In this document: positions 7,167 to 9,682 of the stretch, piece by piece
How positions within the stretch are numbered: position 1 is the first letter of the stretch
How the letters are laid out: every line of letters starts with the position of its first letter
NCBI GenBank assembly: GCA_937898635.1
Contig: CALEJW010000084.1
Span: forward strand, 1-9,682
Direction: 5' to 3'
Length of the DNA: 9,682 bases
From: an uncultured Pseudomonadota bacterium
Lineage (GTDB): Bacteria; Pseudomonadota; Gammaproteobacteria; Burkholderiales; Usitatibacteraceae
The notes under the pieces: model-generated
Seen by the model: the letters and a program-made list of their open reading frames with translations, nothing else
The model's database searches: none
Told to the model about the DNA's origin: nothing
Made by a program: the position numbers and the translations under genes

Positions 7167-7589
7167 CTATTCGCCGTAGAGCTTCTGCTTCATCTCGCGG
7201 CGCTCCTGTGCCTCGATCGAGAGCGTCGCGGTCGGCCGGGCGATGAGGCGCTGCAGGCCGATGGGCTCGCCCGTCTCCTCGCAGAAGCCGTAGGAGCCGT
7301 CCTCGATGCGGGCGAGCGAGCTGTCGATCTTCTTCAGGAGCTTCCTCTCGCGGTCGCGCGTGCGCAGCTCGAGGGCGTGCTCCTCCTCGAGCGTGGCGCG
7401 GTCGGCGGGGTCGGGGGCGAAGGAGAGCTCGCGCAGGTGCTCGGTGGTCGCGCCCGCGTTCTCGCGCAGCTGGCGCTGGAGCTCGAGCAGCTGCTCCTTG
7501 AAGAAGCGCAGCTGCGCGGCGTTCATGTACTCCGACTTCGGCATCTTGAGGATTTCCGCCTCGGTCAGGGTCTTCGTCTTGCTTGCCAT
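7167..7589 (-). CDS. dksA: RNA polymerase-binding transcription factor DksA, cysteine-poor
   Basis: DksA binds the RNA polymerase secondary channel and, with ppGpp, represses rRNA promoters and activates stress and biosynthesis promoters. The 140 residues include the start of the globular domain (PKSEYMNAAQLRFFKEQL, about 17-34), a coiled coil, and the coiled-coil tip PDPADRAT with Asp60 and Asp63, the equivalents of E. coli D71 and D74. The sequence then continues EEEHALELRTRDRERKLLKKI. The zinc-finger region reads CEET (Cys103...Thr106) and SIEA (Ser124...Ala127), so one of the four zinc-ligand cysteines of E. coli DksA remains. I recall this pattern as normal for betaproteobacteria. The ATG at 7587-7589 has GAGG a few bases upstream. 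It stands alone between its own candidate promoter and a strong terminator. Confidence 0.97.
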   Translation of the reverse strand: MASKTKTLTEAEILKMPKSEYMNAAQLRFFKEQLLELQRQLRENAGATTEHLRELSFAPDPADRATLEEEHALELRTRDRERKLLKKIDSSLARIEDGSYGFCEETGEPIGLQRLIARPTATLSIEAQERREMKQKLYGE

Positions 7590-7675
7590 TTTTCCTCGCT
7601 TCTTGCGCTGGGGGGCCGCTCGCGCGGCCGGCGCCCGGAGGGGCCGGCTGGTTCCAGAGGGCCCGTTTGGAAAAG
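7590..7675 (-). promoter_or_regulatory. Structured 5' leader of dksA
   Basis: If transcription starts near 7675, the dksA leader is about 85 nt and very GC-rich. It can form GGCCGC-(4-base loop)-GCGGCC at 7614-7629, with other GGCC/CCGG pairings upstream. It ends in a clean Shine-Dalgarno GAGGAAA (7591-7597) outside the hairpin. I recognise no known riboswitch class in it. Confidence 0.4.
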
Positions 7676-7681
7676 CGGGCT

Positions 7682-7710
7682 AGTTTAGCCGACGGCGGGG
7701 TTCGGGGCAA
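7682..7710 (-). promoter_or_regulatory. Candidate dksA promoter (TTGCCC-17-TAAACT)
   Basis: The -35 TTGCCC (7710-7705) and -10 TAAACT (7687-7682) have a 17-base spacer; each hexamer matches 4 of 6 consensus bases. It is the best sigma70-like pair in the gap between the TerC stop (7772) and dksA. The rest of that gap (7711-7771) has a weak GCTC/GAGC hairpin but no T-run, so no clear terminator for the TerC gene. Confidence 0.45.
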
Positions 7711-7771
7711 ATCCTTTCGCCCGCGCGGCCAACCCCGGGCCGCTCTCGCGGCGAGCCCCCAGCCCGTTGTT

Positions 7772-8737
7772 TCAATTGACCTTTCCCTGCGCCCTCGGGG
7801 GAAACACGAGGCTCGCGGCCACCGCCGACCCGAGGATCGTCGCCACCGCGGCGAGGGACCAGGCGGCGGGCACCTTGAAGAGGTCCACGGCGAGCATTTT
7901 CAGGCCCACGAGCACGAGGATGGCGCCGAGCCCGTAGGCGAGCAGGTGGAAGCGCCCCGCGAGATCGGCCAGCACGAAATAGAGCGCGCGAAGCCCCAGC
8001 ACCGCGAAGACGTTGGAGGTCATCACGATGAAGGGATCCTTCGTGATGGCGAAGATGGCGGGAATCGAGTCGACGGCGAAGACGATGTCGGTCACCCCGA
8101 TCAGCACGAGCACCACGAAGAGCGGCGTGAACCAGCGCCGGCCATCGCGCCGGACCCAGTAGCGGTCGCCGTGGAAACCCGGGGTGATCGCCAGCCGCGC
8201 GCGCATCCACCGGAGCACGGGATTGCGCTCGAGATCGGGCTGGTCGCCGGCGAAGACGATCATCTTCACGCCGGTGACCAGGAGGAAGAGCCCGAAGAGG
8301 TAGAGGATCCAGTGGAAGCGGGTGACGAGCCAGGCGCCCACCAGGATCATCACCACGCGCAGCACGACCGCGCCCAGCACGCCCAGGACGAGCACCTTGC
8401 GCTGCTGCTCCGGCGGCACCGCGAAGTACGTGAAGAGCATGAGGAACACGAAGATGTTGTCCACCGAGAGCGATTTCTCGATGAGGTAGCCCGTGAGGTA
8501 CTCGGTCGCCTTCGCGTCGGCCACCTCGCGGCCCGCCGTCGCGTCGAGCCAGGCCCACAGGCCGGCCCCGAATACGAGGGCCAGGGCGATCCAGGCGATC
8601 GACCAGGCGAGCGCGGCGCGCACGTCGACGCTGCGCGAGGACCTCCGGTCCATCACGACGAGATCGACCACGAGCGCGACCGCGAGGAAGGCGGCGAAGG
8701 CGGCCCACAGGCCGGGGGAAGCGATGGTTTCGGGCAA
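7772..8737 (-). CDS. alx: TerC/Alx-family membrane protein, probable Mn2+ exporter
   Basis: This is a 321-residue polytopic inner-membrane protein that closely resembles E. coli Alx along its length. It includes EYLTGYLIEKSLSVDNIFVF (VDN at 92-94), LGVLGAVVLRVVMI, WILYLFGLFLLVTGVKM, and TDIVFAVDSIPAIFAITKDPF with Asp217 and Asp223. These paired acidic membrane motifs are the TerC hallmarks, and I count about eight to nine hydrophobic segments. TerC/Alx proteins are linked to Mn2+ efflux or metal loading of exported enzymes, and older annotations as tellurium resistance are unreliable. The Mn2+ riboswitch in the leader supports a manganese role. The start is TTG at 8735-8737 with a strong Shine-Dalgarno AGGAG at 8744-8748 (spacing 6); no ATG lies nearby in frame. 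The specific Mn2+ export role is inferred from homology plus the riboswitch. Confidence 0.95.
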   Translation of the reverse strand: MPETIASPGLWAAFAAFLAVALVVDLVVMDRRSSRSVDVRAALAWSIAWIALALVFGAGLWAWLDATAGREVADAKATEYLTGYLIEKSLSVDNIFVFLMLFTYFAVPPEQQRKVLVLGVLGAVVLRVVMILVGAWLVTRFHWILYLFGLFLLVTGVKMIVFAGDQPDLERNPVLRWMRARLAITPGFHGDRYWVRRDGRRWFTPLFVVLVLIGVTDIVFAVDSIPAIFAITKDPFIVMTSNVFAVLGLRALYFVLADLAGRFHLLAYGLGAILVLVGLKMLAVDLFKVPAAWSLAAVATILGSAVAASLVFPPRAQGKVN

Positions 8738-8743
8738 GGGCGT

Positions 8744-8748
8744 CTCCT
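8744..8748 (-). promoter_or_regulatory. Shine-Dalgarno deciding the TTG start of the TerC/Alx gene
   Basis: AGGAG stands 6 bases before TTG (8735-8737). It supports initiation at TTG and excludes the long upstream extension of the open frame, which would run through the riboswitch leader. Confidence 0.85.
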
Positions 8749-8777
8749 GAACGGGGTTTCGATTCGTCGTCCGCCCC

Positions 8778-8793
8778 GGCGACCGGGGTCGCC
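8778..8793 (-). promoter_or_regulatory. Second leader hairpin downstream of the riboswitch terminator
   Basis: GGCGACC-CC-GGTCGCC is a perfect 7-bp stem with a 2-base centre, between the terminator T-run and the TerC Shine-Dalgarno. Its 3' side, with the two central Cs, reads CCGGTCGCC (8786-8778). This is the exact complement of GGCGACCGG (8877-8869) in an aptamer arm, so an alternative 9-bp pairing is possible in full-length transcripts. Confidence 0.45.
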
Positions 8794-8815
8794 ACCGCGC
8801 GCGTTTCCAGGCCCG

Positions 8816-8854
8816 AAAAAAGAAAAGACCCTTGCCGCGATGCGGTCAAAGGTC
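8816..8854 (-). terminator. Riboswitch-controlled intrinsic terminator upstream of the TerC/Alx gene
   Basis: On the minus strand, GACCTTTG, a bulged A, CCGC, loop ATC, GCGG and CAAGGGTC form a 12-bp stem with one G-U pair. It is followed by TTTTCTTTTTT (8826-8816). The 5' strand contains CCTTTG (8852-8847), which is also the 3' strand of the aptamer's P1 helix. P1 and the terminator therefore cannot form together. Confidence 0.88.
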
Positions 8855-8938
8855 TCGCTGGCGACTTTCCGGTCGCCCCGGGGACCGGGGCCTTTCGGCC
8901 CGGATTGACGATCCCTCGGTGGAAGCTACTCCCCTTTG
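8847..8938 (-). promoter_or_regulatory. yybP-ykoY family Mn2+ riboswitch aptamer
   Basis: The minus-strand RNA has the conserved parts of this class in order. The P1 5' strand with L1 reads CAAAGGGGAGUAGC (8938-8925), followed by GAUCGUCAAUC. A GGGCC-GAAA-GGCCC stem-loop with a GNRA tetraloop spans 8901-8888, and an arm GGCGAC...GUCGCC spans 8877-8860. The conserved L3 GCGAGACC (8858-8851) runs into CCUUUG, which closes P1 with CAAAGG. The class binds Mn2+ at the L1/L3 junction and commonly controls TerC/Alx, MntP and P-type ATPase genes. Its position between a strong promoter and a terminator upstream of a TerC/Alx gene fits. Mn2+ should favour P1 and prevent the terminator, giving a transcriptional ON switch. 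The class is assigned by recalled consensus, not by a covariance search. Confidence 0.93.
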
Positions 8939-8956
8939 GAGGACAGCTGGAGGCGG

Positions 8957-8984
8957 ATTATAGGGACGCCATTCCGCCCGTCAA
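8957..8984 (-). promoter_or_regulatory. Strong sigma70 promoter of the riboswitch-TerC/Alx transcript
   Basis: TTGACG (8984-8979), a 16-base spacer and a perfect TATAAT (8962-8957) match 11 of 12 consensus bases. The predicted start is near 8950, about 12 nt before the aptamer's P1 helix. It is the best promoter in the window and suggests constitutive initiation, with control left to the riboswitch. Confidence 0.9.
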
Positions 8985-8999
8985 GCGCCGGCGCGCAAT

Positions 9000-9008
9000 T
9001 GCTACACT
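9000..9008 (+). promoter_or_regulatory. Extended -10 promoter of the iron-type ABC permease gene
   Basis: TGCTACACT is an extended -10 (TGn followed by TACACT). No recognisable -35 exists; the -35 zone (about 8980-8986) lies on the -35 of the divergent TerC/Alx promoter. The predicted start falls at about 9014-9016, on the ATG itself. No Fur-box-like inverted repeat is visible here. Confidence 0.5.
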
Positions 9009-9014
9009 TCGTTC

Positions 9015-9682
9015 ATGCAAGCCCTCGAGTCGACGCGAGGCGCGCCCCGCTCCGTGCCGAGACTGGGCTCGCGATCCTGGAACGCCGCCGCGATCGCCAT
9101 CGCGCTCGCGCTCGCCGCGCCGATCGCGGTGGTGGGCGCGAACCTCTTCGTGCCCGGCGGGGCCGCGTGGGCGCACCTCGCCGCGACCGTCCTGCCGGAC
9201 TACGCGCTCAACTCCCTCGCGCTGGTCGCGATGGTCGCCGCGGGCACGACGGTGGTGGGCGTGGCCTGCGCGTGGCTCGTCGCCAACTGCGAGTTTCCCG
9301 GGCGGCCGGCGCTGGAATGGGCGCTCGCCCTGCCGCTCGCGATGCCCGCCTACGTGGTCGCCTATGCCTACACCGACGCGCTGCAGTTCGCCGGACCCGT
9401 GCAATCGGCGCTGCGCGCGGCCTTCGGGTGGTCGGCCGGCGACTACTGGTTCCCGGAGATCCGCTCGCTCCCGGGCGCGGCGGCGATGTTCGTCGCGGTC
9501 CTCTACCCCTACGTCTACCTCCTCGCGCGCGTGTCCTTCCTCGAGCAGTCGCCTTCGCTCGCCGAGGCCGGGCGCACGCTGGGTCTGCCGGCGTGGCGGG
9601 CCTTCTTCCGCGTGAGCCTGCCGCTCGCGCGCCCGGCCGTCGTCGCGGGCGCCGCGCTCGCCTGCATGGAGACGCTCGCCGA
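9015..9682 (+). CDS. fbpB: Iron-type ABC transporter permease (FbpB/ThiP family), cut by the window end
   Basis: This is the N-terminal 222 codons of an inner-membrane permease for a binding-protein-dependent importer, most like ferric iron (FbpB/AfuB) permeases. Visible features are an N-terminal membrane segment (about 23-46), YALNSLALVAMVAAGTTVVGVACAWLV (about 63-89), LEWALALPLAMPAYVVAYAYTD (about 100-121) and MFVAVLYPYVYLLARVSF. The EAA coupling loop EAGRTLGLPAWRAFFRVSLPLARP lies at about 184-207, where the ATPase docks. Full-length relatives are about 500-560 residues with a second, duplicated permease half, so the 3' half lies beyond the window. The start ATG at 9015 has no Shine-Dalgarno and lies 6 bases after the -10, suggesting a leaderless message. 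GTG at 9054-9056 (residue 14) is an alternative, also without a Shine-Dalgarno. The substrate (Fe3+, possibly another ligand) cannot be fixed without the binding protein. Confidence 0.9.
   Translation, partial: MQALESTRGAPRSVPRLGSRSWNAAAIAIALALAAPIAVVGANLFVPGGAAWAHLAATVLPDYALNSLALVAMVAAGTTVVGVACAWLVANCEFPGRPALEWALALPLAMPAYVVAYAYTDALQFAGPVQSALRAAFGWSAGDYWFPEIRSLPGAAAMFVAVLYPYVYLLARVSFLEQSPSLAEAGRTLGLPAWRAFFRVSLPLARPAVVAGAALACMETLA

Noticed and set aside
7583..8908. Plus-strand open frame of 441 codons rich in His and Glu
   Set aside because: The His/Glu-rich pattern is the antisense of the TerC/Alx gene and its leader, not a metal-binding protein.
8985..9015. Possible Fur box before the iron-type permease
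   Set aside because: I looked for a GATAAT-type inverted repeat and found none; only the promoter elements and GC-rich sequence are present.
1..9682. CRISPR arrays, insertion sequences, attachment sites, tRNA or rRNA genes
   Set aside because: No regularly spaced repeats, transposase motifs, terminal inverted repeats or cloverleaf sequences were seen on either strand.

Overview
The window is a very GC-rich (about 70% by eye), tightly packed stretch of bacterial chromosome. It looks betaproteobacterial. The DksA has the cysteine-poor zinc-finger region common in that class, the promoters are sigma70-like (TATAAT, TATACT, TACACT), there is a Tat signal with an RR motif, and GTG/TTG starts are frequent (5 of 9 genes). 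The class assignment is an inference from protein style, not from a marker gene. I see no mobile element, CRISPR array, tRNA or rRNA.

Layout. Eight genes lie on the minus strand and are read right to left; one lies on the plus strand at the right edge. From right to left: (i) 9015-9682(+) is the N-terminal part of a ferric-iron-type ABC permease (FbpB/ThiP family), possibly read from a leaderless mRNA. (ii) 7772-8737(-) is a TerC/Alx-family membrane protein. Its roughly 210-nt leader starts at a near-consensus promoter (TTGACG-16-TATAAT) and carries a yybP-ykoY type Mn2+ riboswitch, followed by an intrinsic terminator that shares a strand with the aptamer's closing helix. (iii) 7167-7589(-) is dksA with a structured leader and a strong intrinsic terminator. 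(iv) 6185-7048(-) is a Tat-exported dienelactone-hydrolase-family protein. (v) 5380-6129(-) is a compact EAL-only c-di-GMP phosphodiesterase. (vi) 5306 down to 1(-) is a chain of four genes: a probable secreted or lipoprotein S33-family peptidase, NatA-type ATPase, NatB-type permease and a YoaA/DinG-type Fe-S helicase. Each junction is a 4-base GTGA stop/start overlap.

How the parts fit. The riboswitch plus TerC/Alx unit reads as a manganese-responsive efflux or homeostasis gene: Mn2+ binding should stabilise P1, block the terminator and turn the gene on. It is divergent from a probable iron importer, and the two promoters share the DNA between them, so this is a small metal-homeostasis intergenic region. 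The peptidase-NatAB-helicase chain has almost no visible Shine-Dalgarno sequences at its internal starts, which implies translational coupling. Why an envelope peptidase and exporter should be coupled to a DNA-repair helicase is not evident from the sequence.

The most interesting element is the riboswitch leader, including a second downstream hairpin able to pair with an aptamer arm over 9 bases. The riboswitch class itself is known; I found no clearly new system. Large open frames on the opposite strand are GC-driven shadows and are omitted.
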